Source of the DNA: UBA9732 sp003456855
Lineage (GTDB): Bacteria; Spirochaetota; Spirochaetia; Sphaerochaetales; Sphaerochaetaceae
Length of the DNA: 15,721 nt
NCBI GenBank assembly: GCA_946626785.1
Contig: CAMOUY010000050.1
Location: forward strand, 1 to 15,721
Reading direction: 5' to 3'
The stretch's first letter is position 1. Each line of letters begins with the position of its first letter. Shown here piece by piece: positions 7,143 through 13,762 of this stretch. Position numbers and translations under genes: made by a program. The notes under the pieces are model-generated. The model searched no databases. It saw only the letters and a program-made list of their open reading frames with translations, and had not been told where the DNA came from.

Positions 7143-8777
7143 TCACTCCAATCCGACCAGGAAGCAGTAGATTTCCTGACCACCTCTTATGAATTCAACC
7201 TGAAGGTCAGGCCATCTGGCTTCGACGGCCTCCCTTGCATCTCTCTCCTCATCCTCTGTGACATCCTTGCCGCAGAAGATGGTACCTATCTCCATATTGT
7301 CCATTCCCTCAATGTCCCCAAGAAGATCAATGAGGGCCTGAACCTTGTCTTTCTCGTCAGAAACTATATTGTCCTTGCTGAACAAGGCAATGAAGTCACC
7401 CTTGTGCACATGCTGGCCAGAGATGTCTGCATCCCTTGTGGCAAGGGCCACAGATGCGCTTGTTATATTCTCCGCCTCGGCCTTCAGGTCCTCCACCAGA
7501 GCCTCTACATCAGGGACATCAGGAGTCAGGATGCTCAGAACTCCATGGCCCTCCTGCACCGTTCTGGTTGGTACGACATAGACCTTGGAACCCTCAACCA
7601 TCTGAGCTGCCTGGTTTGCAGCCATTATGACGTTCTTGTCATTCGGCAGGAGAATGTAGTTGTCTGCGGGTATGCTGTGCAGGGCCTCGACAAAGTCTCC
7701 TGTTGAGGGGTTGTCTCCAACCGTGGCATCGGCACCAAGGCCCTTGAAGGTCTCTGCAATGCCATCGCCAGGTGCCATTGCTATGACGGCAAGATGCCTT
7801 CTCTTCTGCTTGACCAGAATCTCGTCATGCTGAAGTGACATGTTCTCGATCTTCACTGCAAGGTATTCGCCGTACTTGCGGCACTCGGTAAGGACTTCGC
7901 CAGGATTCACGGTGTGGACATGGAGCTTCACCACATCCCCCTCCTTGAAGCACACGATGGAGTCCCCTCCGTGGCTCTCAAGGAAATCAAGGATCACCTT
8001 GGTGTCAAAGCTCTCAATATCGACCTTGCTGGTCTGCAATCTGATGAGAAGCTCTGTACAGTAGCCGAACTCAAGGACACTGTCCCTTGTGAAGGCATCA
8101 AGGTCTATGTCCTTGACCCCGTATTTGACAGGTTCCACCTTCTCAGGTACATAATCATCATCCACAAGGGCACGGTACATGCCCTCGGCTATCGCCACAT
8201 AGCCTGCTCCTCCGCTGTCTATGACATCGGCCTCTGCCAGAACAGGAAGCATCTCCTTTGTTCTGGAAAGGGTCTCCTTGGCCTGCTCTATGTGGTATCG
8301 GTAGAAATCCTCCACGCTTGAATCCTCGGTGACCTTGGAGGCAGCATACTCAGTGGCCTCTCTGAAAACAGTCAGAATAGTGCCCTCTGTAGGATTCGCC
8401 ACTGCGGCATAGGATCTCTTGACCCCCTGCTGGTATGCCTTTGCAAGCTCAAGTGCCGAGGCATCCTTGCAAGTGACGAGGCCCATGTCAATTCCCATGA
8501 AGATCTGGGAAAGGATGACGCCGGAATTGCCTCTTGCACCTAGAACCGTACCCGAAGCGAATCTATGGGCTACATCATTGAGGGATTGAGCGTCTGAAAG
8601 TTTCGAGAAATTGCCGGCTCCCTTTGCCATGGTGCTGGTCATGTTGCTGCCTGTATCACCATCTGGAACAGGAAAGACGTTCAACTCGTCTATCTCAGTG
8701 CTGTGTGCACCTATGTTGCCTGCTCCACCTGCAAGCATGCGGACAAAAGTGCGTCCGTCAAGCCTTTTGGTTTCCAT
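7143..8777 (-). CDS. fakA: Fatty acid kinase FakA (DAK2/YloV family)
   Basis: The protein has 544 residues. The N-terminal DhaL/DAK2 kinase domain (about 1-205) shows the Mg-ATP motif NVFPVPDGDTGSNM (33-46; Asp39 and Asp41), GARGNSGVILSQ (80-91), PTEGTILTV (129-137) and IDSGGAGY (186-193). The middle domain has FGYCTE with Cys240 and KLHVHT with His286 and His288, matching the metal site known in FakA. The C-terminal half (about 315-544) is the FakB-interacting region. It phosphorylates fatty acids held by FakB, giving acyl-phosphate. AGGAG lies five bases before the ATG. It is the first gene of the operon and its neighbours plsX, fakB-type and acp support the assignment strongly. Confidence 0.94.
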   Translation of the reverse strand: METKRLDGRTFVRMLAGGAGNIGAHSTEIDELNVFPVPDGDTGSNMTSTMAKGAGNFSKLSDAQSLNDVAHRFASGTVLGARGNSGVILSQIFMGIDMGLVTCKDASALELAKAYQQGVKRSYAAVANPTEGTILTVFREATEYAASKVTEDSSVEDFYRYHIEQAKETLSRTKEMLPVLAEADVIDSGGAGYVAIAEGMYRALVDDDYVPEKVEPVKYGVKDIDLDAFTRDSVLEFGYCTELLIRLQTSKVDIESFDTKVILDFLESHGGDSIVCFKEGDVVKLHVHTVNPGEVLTECRKYGEYLAVKIENMSLQHDEILVKQKRRHLAVIAMAPGDGIAETFKGLGADATVGDNPSTGDFVEALHSIPADNYILLPNDKNVIMAANQAAQMVEGSKVYVVPTRTVQEGHGVLSILTPDVPDVEALVEDLKAEAENITSASVALATRDADISGQHVHKGDFIALFSKDNIVSDEKDKVQALIDLLGDIEGMDNMEIGTIFCGKDVTEDEERDAREAVEARWPDLQVEFIRGGQEIYCFLVGLE

Positions 8778-8819
8778 AAAAACTCCTAAATAAATACTGT
8801 ATCCTTAGGTTCAAATAGG

Positions 8820-8848
8820 AGAATAACAAATCATATTGAGGAAATCAA
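8820..8848 (-). promoter_or_regulatory. Candidate promoter of the fakA operon
   Basis: On the minus strand TTGATT (8843-8848), a 17-base spacer and TATTCT (8820-8825) lie in the 94-base gap upstream of fakA. Each hexamer matches consensus at four of six positions. The leader would be about 36 bases and includes the AGGAG site. I see no convincing terminator for the preceding barrel-protein gene, so some read-through into fakA is possible. Confidence 0.45.
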
Positions 8849-8871
8849 CATATTTTACAAAACTGTCGGAA

Positions 8872-9558
8872 TCAGATTATGTACTTGGCTCCAAGCCTTA
8901 CAGCAACATCAAGGCCAAGACCAAATGAACTTCTCTTCTGGATTGTGACAAGGCCGCTGCCAGACTTCTCACGACTGTATATCTTGGTTGCAAGGCTCAT
9001 GTCCGCATTGGCAACCAGAGAGATTCCAAAGTGGTCTCCGATCTTGAGAAGCCCCTCTCCAACCACTGCAATGCCGAAGGCCCTGGCATTCATCCTCAGG
9101 TTGGTGTCACTTGTGGCTGATATTCTGTTGAAGGCGAATCCACCACCCACACGCACCTCGAACGGAAGCTTTAGATCCAGAGCCTTCATGACACAGAGAT
9201 GGCTTTTTATTCCTAGGATGCTGTCTACAGTCTCGTTGGTGTATTCATTGTCGGCGAACATTATCTTCTTCGAGAATGCTAACCCAAGGTCAAAGTATCC
9301 ATACCAGCCCGGTTTCAGGAAATGTGGGATCTCGGAGAGATCAGCTTCAACCAGAAGACCTACTCCAAAGCCTGTCATCTTGTTTGTGACAACACCAGAG
9401 GTGTTGAACTTGCCCCTCATGGAGATATGGTCCAATGCAGCGTTTACGCCAACGGAATCAATGATATCCCAGTTGATCTCGGACTTGGAAGTCTCATCTG
9501 CAAAGACACATGGGATAACCAATACAACAAGCAACAATGCAATCAAAAACCTCTTCAT
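8872..9558 (-). CDS. Secreted barrel-like outer-membrane or periplasmic protein, function unknown
   Basis: The protein has 228 residues. Residues 1-20 are a type I signal peptide (KR, hydrophobic core, VFA then DET). The mature part has repeated amphipathic beta-like strands with alternating hydrophobic residues and many Gly (GFGVGLLVEADL, GYFDLGLAF, VRVGGGFAF, FGIAVVGEGLL, FGISLVANADMSL, FGLGLDVAVRLGAKYII). This looks like a small outer-membrane beta-barrel of the type common in spirochaetes. I recognise no specific family. The start is well defined by GGGTGAGGTG five bases upstream and a good promoter further up. It is the gene before the fakA operon on the same strand, but the 94-base gap with a promoter suggests a separate unit. 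Confidence 0.8.
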   Translation of the reverse strand: MKRFLIALLLVVLVIPCVFADETSKSEINWDIIDSVGVNAALDHISMRGKFNTSGVVTNKMTGFGVGLLVEADLSEIPHFLKPGWYGYFDLGLAFSKKIMFADNEYTNETVDSILGIKSHLCVMKALDLKLPFEVRVGGGFAFNRISATSDTNLRMNARAFGIAVVGEGLLKIGDHFGISLVANADMSLATKIYSREKSGSGLVTIQKRSSFGLGLDVAVRLGAKYII

Positions 9559-9587
9559 AGAAACACCTCACCCTTGGGTTTCAAGAA

Positions 9588-9616
9588 ATGATACATTGAG
9601 GTTCAATCTAAGGCAA
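9588..9616 (-). promoter_or_regulatory. Promoter of the barrel-like protein gene
   Basis: On the minus strand TTGCCT (9611-9616), a 17-base spacer and TATCAT (9588-9593; five of six) give a start near 9581 and a leader of about 23 bases with a strong Shine-Dalgarno site. The -35 box directly abuts the U-tract of the preceding terminator. Confidence 0.65.
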
Positions 9617-9655
9617 GATAAAAAGAAGGGCCATGGTTTGATAAACCATAGCCTT
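9617..9655 (-). terminator. Rho-independent terminator of the flavin-reductase-like gene
   Basis: The arms 9627-9639 and 9643-9655 pair over 13 positions, with one mismatch (9632/9650) and one G-T wobble, around a 3-base loop. On the minus strand the stem is followed by CTTTTTATC. It lies 25 bases after the stop codon of the gene it ends. Confidence 0.82.
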
Positions 9656-9680
9656 ATACTCAAAGAAAATAGCACTTGAA

Positions 9681-10244
9681 TCAGTCCTTCATCAATGCGG
9701 TGCCATCATTGAAGGCATCGCCGACCTTCTCCCCGATCTTGAGGTAATCGTTGTTGAATGGGTCGAAGACTATAGGCTGAACCTTCGAGACATCCACTTT
9801 TCCATCAGTCATTGCGCTCTCATCAACTGAAACGTTGACGATGTCACCCACCAGCACACAGGTGCTTGGGTCATAGCTTATCACGTTGCACTCCACGCAG
9901 ACTGCAAGCTCATTTATGACAGGTGCATTGACATAATCGCTCTTTGAAACGGTGAAACCGGCCTTCTGAAGCTTGTCAGCCTTCTTGTTTCCTGTAGCAA
10001 GTCCAAGATAGTCGCACTCCACGACATGCTTCGCATCTCCCATGCTGACGGTGAAGGCGTTGGTTCTCTGAAGATTCTTCACTGTCTTGTGGTTTGCGCT
10101 CAGGCACAGCGTGAACTCATGGTCGTTGCTCACTCCACCCCAGGCTGCGTTCATTGCATTAGCACTTCCGTCCTCATTGTATGTAGAGACGATGTACACC
10201 GCCTGCGGATATGAATATGGTTTTGCTCCGAAATCCTTTCTCAT
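9681..10244 (-). CDS. Flavin reductase family protein (FMN-binding split barrel)
   Basis: The protein has 187 residues starting at MRKDFG. The order is typical of flavin-reductase-like domain proteins: a conserved opening GAKPYSYPQAVYIVSTYNEDG (6-26) and the FMN-binding segment NAMNAAWGGVSNDHEF (29-44). Next come LSANHKTVKNLQRTNAFTVSM (48-68) and the later INELAVCVECNVISY and VLVGDIVNVSVDE strands. Such proteins bind FMN and act as flavin or small-molecule oxidoreductases; the substrate is unknown. I chose the start at 10244 because GGAGG lies five bases upstream and the 25 residues further upstream look non-coding. It is monocistronic and divergent from the PHP gene. Confidence 0.93.
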   Translation of the reverse strand: MRKDFGAKPYSYPQAVYIVSTYNEDGSANAMNAAWGGVSNDHEFTLCLSANHKTVKNLQRTNAFTVSMGDAKHVVECDYLGLATGNKKADKLQKAGFTVSKSDYVNAPVINELAVCVECNVISYDPSTCVLVGDIVNVSVDESAMTDGKVDVSKVQPIVFDPFNNDYLKIGEKVGDAFNDGTALMKD

Positions 10245-10272
10245 GGAATCCTCCGATGTTTTTGATGCCTTA

Positions 10273-10301
10273 AAGATAGCACAGGAAAGCCGTATCGGAA
10301 A
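10273..10301 (-). promoter_or_regulatory. Weak candidate promoter of the flavin-reductase-like gene
   Basis: On the minus strand TTTCCG (10296-10301), a 17-base spacer and TATCTT (10273-10278; four of six) are the best pairing in the 104-base divergent gap. A start near 10266 would leave a short leader containing GGAGG. Confidence 0.3.
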
Positions 10302-10330
10302 CAAAGACCTGATGGTCAAATCAACCTGTT

Positions 10331-10339
10331 TGTGTTAAT
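10331..10339 (+). promoter_or_regulatory. Candidate extended -10 element just before the PHP gene
   Basis: TG, one base, then GTTAAT (10334-10339) resembles an extended -10 element. It ends nine bases before the ATG at 10349, so the leader would be about three bases. No good -35 box is visible at the normal distance; TGGTCA at 10313-10318 is the closest, at a 15-base spacing. Confidence 0.35.
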
Positions 10340-10348
10340 CTCCAAGAC

Positions 10349-11164
10349 ATGGAGAAGTCATACGCAGCAAAGGCACCGGGGCTCGGGAAGGGTCTGGCCA
10401 CATACCATACGCATACATACAGATGCCGCCACGCCAAGGGGAAGGACATTGACTACGTCACAAAGGCAATTGAGGGAGGTTTCTCCGTTCTGGGCTTTTC
10501 AGACCACACCCCATTCAAGGAGCCATTCAAGACAAAGGGAAACATCAGGATGCTTGAGGGTGAACTGGGTGATTACGTCTCCTCCATCAACTCCTTGCGT
10601 GACCAGTTCGCGGACAAGATCGATGTCCATCTCGGACTTGAGGTCGAACCCTTCTTCCAGTACTTCAACTGGCTTCAGGACATGGTCAGGGAGAACGGTA
10701 TCGAATACCTCATCCTGGGTAACCACTACGCCGGTCAGACCGAGTTTGACGGCTACTACGGAAAAGTCATATGCGATGTTCCAAAAATGAAGTATTATGT
10801 TGAAACTTCACGTAAAGCCATCGAAACAGGCCTCTTTATGTACATGGCTCATCCAGATCTTCCTTTCAGCAACTACCCTGAATTCGATGCCAACTGCGAG
10901 AGTCTCTCAAAGGACATATGCTCCATTGCCCAGGAGTACAGGATGCCTTTGGAATACAATGTGTCAGGTTACTACAAGCGCATAGACGGAAAGATCAAAG
11001 GACTTGGATATCCCTGCGAACAGTTCTGGGACATCGCCATGGACTATGACATTGACGTGTTCGTCGGCTTCGATGCACACATGCCTGAGAGGATGGACCG
11101 CAAGCTCTTCGACGAGGCTGTCGACACTCTCAAGAAAAAAGGCTTCAGGGTTGTGAACGCCTGA
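10349..11164 (+). CDS. PHP-domain phosphoesterase, histidinol-phosphatase (HisK) type
   Basis: The protein has 271 residues, usual for HisK-type histidinol phosphatases. The metal-binding PHP motifs are complete: YHTHTYRCRHA (19-29; His20, His22, His28), GFSDHTP (49-55; Asp52, His53), GLEVEPF (96-102), GNHY (124-127; His126), AHPDLP (167-172; His168) and FDAHMP (241-246; Asp242, His244). It should be a metal-dependent phosphoesterase, with L-histidinol phosphate as the classical substrate. No other his gene is nearby, so another small phosphate ester is possible. There is no Shine-Dalgarno site before the ATG; the mRNA may be leaderless. The last codons and stop lie inside the convergent cupin gene's terminator stem. 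Confidence 0.92.
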   Translation: MEKSYAAKAPGLGKGLATYHTHTYRCRHAKGKDIDYVTKAIEGGFSVLGFSDHTPFKEPFKTKGNIRMLEGELGDYVSSINSLRDQFADKIDVHLGLEVEPFFQYFNWLQDMVRENGIEYLILGNHYAGQTEFDGYYGKVICDVPKMKYYVETSRKAIETGLFMYMAHPDLPFSNYPEFDANCESLSKDICSIAQEYRMPLEYNVSGYYKRIDGKIKGLGYPCEQFWDIAMDYDIDVFVGFDAHMPERMDRKLFDEAVDTLKKKGFRVVNA

Positions 11165-11168
11165 AGCC
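11135..11168 (-). terminator. Rho-independent terminator of the cupin gene, inside the PHP coding end
   Basis: A perfect 9-bp stem (11141-11149 with 11160-11168) is extended inside by GTT/AAC around a 3-base loop. On the minus strand it is followed by six T (complement of 11135-11140). The TGA of the convergent PHP gene (11162-11164) lies in one arm. The plus side has no strong T-run. Confidence 0.85.
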
Positions 11169-11189
11169 TGCGTTTAAACTTCTTAACTC

Positions 11190-11537
11190 TTATTTCTCTG
11201 TAGGGATCACGGCAACAAAGACAAGGTCCTCGTCCTTCTCGTTTCTGATCGAGTGGCTCTGTCCCCAACCGGTGATGACGACATCACCAGGTCCTACGAG
11301 CTTTTCACCCTCATTCTCTGTGACGATTCCCTCTCCAGAGAGGATGTAATAGTACTCGACCTCTCCAAGGTGCTGGTGCTTTCCAATGCTGCAGCCCTTT
11401 CTGATTGTGAACTTCGCGAAAAGCCTGACGTGTACGCTTGGCTCTGCAGGTGCGATCGTCTGCTTGATGACAACTCCATCGCCGCCTCTCATGTTCACGA
11501 CATCCTCTATTGCCATATCCTTGTTCTGAATTACCAT
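11190..11537 (-). CDS. Small cupin-domain protein
   Basis: The protein has 115 residues starting at MVIQNK and forms a single cupin barrel. Cupin motif 1 is around 48-68 (GCSIGKHQHLGEVEYYYILSG; His54, His56, Glu59/Glu61). Motif 2 is around 82-99 (GPGDVVITGWGQSHSIRN; His95). The likely metal ligands are therefore present. Single-domain cupins of this kind include isomerases, dioxygenases and sugar- or small-molecule-binding proteins; the sequence does not choose between them. I moved the start to 11537 because GGGAGAGG lies just upstream and the 12 extra residues of the longer frame overlap that site. It is monocistronic, convergent with the PHP gene and divergent from the AEC gene. Confidence 0.93.
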   Translation of the reverse strand: MVIQNKDMAIEDVVNMRGGDGVVIKQTIAPAEPSVHVRLFAKFTIRKGCSIGKHQHLGEVEYYYILSGEGIVTENEGEKLVGPGDVVITGWGQSHSIRNEKDEDLVFVAVIPTEK

Positions 11538-11571
11538 GTTTCCTCTCCCGGGTGAAAGTTTTCTTTTCGTC

Positions 11572-11577
11572 ATTCTA
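11572..11577 (-). promoter_or_regulatory. Candidate -10 element of the cupin gene
   Basis: TAGAAT on the minus strand (five of six) lies about 35 bases before the cupin ATG, giving a leader with the GGGAGAGG site. The matching -35 region (TGTAAG) is poor and overlaps the divergent AEC promoter region, so the two genes may interfere with each other. Confidence 0.35.
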
Positions 11578-11582
11578 CACTA

Positions 11583-11609
11583 TTTACAAGAAAACTTACA
11601 TGATTTAAT
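11583..11609 (+). promoter_or_regulatory. Candidate promoter of the AEC transporter gene (leaderless)
   Basis: TTTACA (11583-11588) and an extended -10 TG-A-TTTAAT (TTTAAT at 11604-11609, five of six) are 15 bases apart. The -10 ends eight bases before the ATG at 11618, so transcription would begin about two bases before the start codon. No Shine-Dalgarno site is present. Confidence 0.5.
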
Positions 11610-11617
11610 TTCTCCAT

Positions 11618-12544
11618 ATGGGATTCACTATTGTTCTTGGATGCGTATTGTCAATGATGGCCTTCATGGCCATGGGCTATGCCATGGCAAAGGCGAAGCT
11701 TGCAAAGGTCGAGCACAGCAGGACCTTGTCTGCCTTCCTTGTCTACTGTGCGACACCTGGAATGATAATAAGCTCCTTCCAGACCATGTACTTCACTCCT
11801 GAGGTTGGAAAGAAGTTACTTCTGTTCTTCCTTGCCAGCCTGGCTGTTCAGCTGATCATGTATGGAGCAATGGTTCTGATACTTGGCAAAAGACTGGAGG
11901 AAGGCAAATTCAGAATCCTTACAATCGGGTCCTTCATGGGAAACGTAGGCTTCTTTGGACGTCCACTTGTAGAGGCCTTGTTTCCTGATCAGCCAATAGT
12001 AGCCTGCTACAGCATGATGTTCGCCACAAGCATGAACCTTCTGATATTCACAATCGGGGAGTTCATGATCTCCCGTGACCGGAAATACATCACCATCAAA
12101 AGAGCCTTCATAAATCCAACAATACTGGCTGTGATGGTCGCTATTCCACTTTATCTACTAAGAATCAAGCTCCCAAGCGGAATCCAGAGCATCATGTTGA
12201 CCCTGAGAGAAATGTCCGCGCCTATATGCATGTTCGTGCTTGGAGTAAGGCTTGCATCAATGGATCTCAAGGATGTCTTCGGCCAGCCGATTGCCTATCT
12301 TGGCAGTGCACTGAAGCTGATAGCCTTCCCTCTTCTTGCCTATGCGATTGTGTACTTCATGCCTTGGTTCGACAGCACCTTCAAGATCACCTTGCTGATT
12401 ACCACAGGAACGCCGTGTGCTGCTGTCATGCTCTCCCTTGCGGAACTCCACGACTGCGAGCAAAAAAATGCAGCGTGCACGCTTCTGGTCTCCACGATCC
12501 TCTGCATAATCACGCTGCCTCTGCTGGCACTGCTCTTCACTTGA
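11618..12544 (+). CDS. AEC family (auxin efflux carrier-type) membrane transporter
   Basis: The protein has 308 residues and is very hydrophobic, with about ten membrane helices in two halves, as expected of AEC permeases. Family signatures are the opening helix followed by GYAMAKAKLAK (20-30), SAFLVYCATPGMIISSFQ (38-55), GNVGFFGRPL (108-117), the RAFINPTILAVMVAIPLYLL segment, and MSAPICMFVLGVRLA. Family members move carboxylates such as malate or malonate in bacteria; the substrate here cannot be read. The ATG fits the usual family N-terminus closely, so the absence of a Shine-Dalgarno site is real rather than a start error. It ends two bases from the convergent PrsW gene. Confidence 0.93.
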   Translation: MGFTIVLGCVLSMMAFMAMGYAMAKAKLAKVEHSRTLSAFLVYCATPGMIISSFQTMYFTPEVGKKLLLFFLASLAVQLIMYGAMVLILGKRLEEGKFRILTIGSFMGNVGFFGRPLVEALFPDQPIVACYSMMFATSMNLLIFTIGEFMISRDRKYITIKRAFINPTILAVMVAIPLYLLRIKLPSGIQSIMLTLREMSAPICMFVLGVRLASMDLKDVFGQPIAYLGSALKLIAFPLLAYAIVYFMPWFDSTFKITLLITTGTPCAAVMLSLAELHDCEQKNAACTLLVSTILCIITLPLLALLFT

Positions 12545-12546
12545 TC

Positions 12547-13302
12547 TTATCTGAAGTTCATGTAGCTCCTTGTGATGTATCTGTCGTTCTTGGACATCTT
12601 GCTGACAAGGATCAACGACACCACGAAAAGAATGAGAACGAAGACGATGAAGTACCAGCTTGAACTTGATGTGGTCTCCATTGAGGCTATGTAGTCATAG
12701 GCACCATGGAGAAGGACAGGAACCACCACAGCCATGACATTGTAGAAACTTGAAAGGCTCTTGTTTCCTATGTAGTCGTTGCTTTTGGCAAGGCCGTAGA
12801 AGACACCCATGAACACACCGAAGCAAGCATGGCCAGGGATGGCGGTCACAGCTCTGAGCAGGGCTGTCCCGAAACCGTACATGGTCACATATGAGATGTT
12901 CTCCCAAAGTGCAAAGCCAAGGGAGACTGCAACTGCATAGACGACACCGTCGAACTGGCAGTTGAACTCCGGATTGTTCCAGGTCCTCTTTCTGAGAAGC
13001 ACATACTTTGCAAGCTCTTCAGAGATCGCGACTATGAAGAAATAGAGAATCACGTTGTATAGCGTGGTCCCATATTCAACGGTTCTGTTGAGTATTGCGC
13101 TGAAGAGCCTCTCGCTGATAAGGGCGAAGAAGGTTGAGATGATTCCACTTATAACAAGGCGTACAATGAAGATGGGAGACTCCTTCTCAAGTTTGTCAGA
13201 CCTGTAGACCTTGACTAGAAGAACTATCGCAGGAATGATGGCGGCTGCAATCAGAAGCCATCTATAGGTCATATAAGGAGTCATCATATACCAAAAGAAC
13301 AT
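12547..13302 (-). CDS. PrsW family intramembrane metalloprotease
   Basis: The protein has 251 residues and about eight membrane helices. PrsW motifs are present and in order: SEELAKY with Glu95, Glu96 and Lys99 (EExxK type), FDGVVYAVAVSLGFALWENI (117-136), PGHACFG with His158, and HGAYDY with His199 and Asp203. Members are membrane-embedded proteases related to CAAX proteases; B. subtilis PrsW makes the site-1 cut in an anti-sigma factor. No sigma/anti-sigma pair is visible in this window, so the target is unknown. GGAGGG lies seven bases before the ATG, but this site sits in one arm of a long hairpin (13307-13350). It is separated by 67 bases from the patatin operon upstream. Confidence 0.93.
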   Translation of the reverse strand: MFFWYMMTPYMTYRWLLIAAAIIPAIVLLVKVYRSDKLEKESPIFIVRLVISGIISTFFALISERLFSAILNRTVEYGTTLYNVILYFFIVAISEELAKYVLLRKRTWNNPEFNCQFDGVVYAVAVSLGFALWENISYVTMYGFGTALLRAVTAIPGHACFGVFMGVFYGLAKSNDYIGNKSLSSFYNVMAVVVPVLLHGAYDYIASMETTSSSSWYFIVFVLILFVVSLILVSKMSKNDRYITRSYMNFR

Positions 13303-13306
13303 AATA

Positions 13307-13350
13307 AAACCCTCCGTTCTTGATCAGTAAATCTAATGAACGAAGGGTTT
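13307..13350 (-). promoter_or_regulatory. Hairpin containing the prsW ribosome binding site
   Basis: The arms 13307-13319 and 13338-13350 pair over 13 positions with one mismatch, around an 18-base loop. On the minus strand the 3' arm contains the GGAGGG Shine-Dalgarno site of the PrsW gene and is followed by TATTATG. It can serve as a weak terminator of the patatin operon or hide the ribosome site in read-through RNA. Confidence 0.6.
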
Positions 13351-13358
13351 TTAGGCAA
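13330..13358 (-). promoter_or_regulatory. Candidate promoter of the PrsW gene inside the hairpin
   Basis: On the minus strand TTGCCT (13353-13358), a 17-base spacer and TAGATT (13330-13335; four of six). The start near 13323 lies in the hairpin loop, so RNA made from this promoter would lack the 5' arm and leave the ribosome site free. Confidence 0.45.
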
Positions 13359-13369
13359 GTGCCTAGTTT

Positions 13370-13762
13370 TTAGAGCTCAATCACCTCAGGTGGTGCAGTG
13401 AATGAGGAGATTGTAGCAGTTGCATCCTTAAGGTAGTAGACTGCCGTGTTCCCGTCATCCTCGTTGTACATGCCTCTGAGACTTGGATACTCATCAAGCA
13501 TGTGCTTTCTGGCCTCTCTTCTGTCGTCAAGGATCAGCTTTCCGCTTATGCGGATCCACTGTCCGTCCTTGAAAGCGCAGATCTCAGTCTTTGGATTCAT
13601 TGCAAGCTGCTTGGCAACATCCTTCTTCAGACCAGTCTGTATGTAGAGCTTTCCATCGAACATGTCGATTGTCCCGAAAGGTCTGACCCTTGGCTGGTCG
13701 CCTTCCACTGTTGCAAGGTAGTATGTACCTGCATTCTTCAGAAAATCATAGACCTTCTTCAT
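13370..13762 (-). CDS. Pyridoxamine 5'-phosphate oxidase-like FMN-binding protein
   Basis: The protein has 130 residues from MKKVYDF and forms a single split-barrel domain. Visible signatures are TYYLATVEGDQPRVRPFG (13-30), KLYIQTGLKKDVAKQL (38-53), NPKTEICAF (56-64) and GQWIRISGKL (67-76). The family binds FMN or a related flavin; most small members like this have no known substrate and are not true PdxH. The start at 13762 is set by AGGAGGGGAAG immediately upstream. The longer frame would read 57 residues through the end of the upstream gene in another phase. The gene overlaps the stop of the patatin-GNAT gene by 17 bases, which implies translational coupling and a shared function. Confidence 0.93.
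   Translation of the reverse strand: MKKVYDFLKNAGTYYLATVEGDQPRVRPFGTIDMFDGKLYIQTGLKKDVAKQLAMNPKTEICAFKDGQWIRISGKLILDDRREARKHMLDEYPSLRGMYNEDDGNTAVYYLKDATATISSFTAPPEVIEL

Noticed and set aside
4637..7706. Long plus-strand open frames (4637-5461, 5175-6110, 6325-6900, 6915-7706) opposite the lipid operon
   Set aside because: They lie wholly antisense to genes with clear family motifs, lack ribosome sites and show no protein-like features. They arise from codon bias on the other strand.
10245..10319. Upstream extension of the flavin-reductase-like protein
   Set aside because: GGAGG at the correct distance fixes the start at 10244, and the extra residues have no family similarity.
10309..10322. 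Short palindrome GACC-TGAT-GGTC in the divergent flavin-reductase/PHP gap
   Set aside because: Arms of only four bases; likely chance, and not positioned on a convincing promoter.
13351..13371. Small hairpin with a T-run on the plus strand (TAGGC/GCCTA)
   Set aside because: No plus-strand gene precedes it. The bases more likely belong to the prsW promoter region and the end of the FMN-protein gene.
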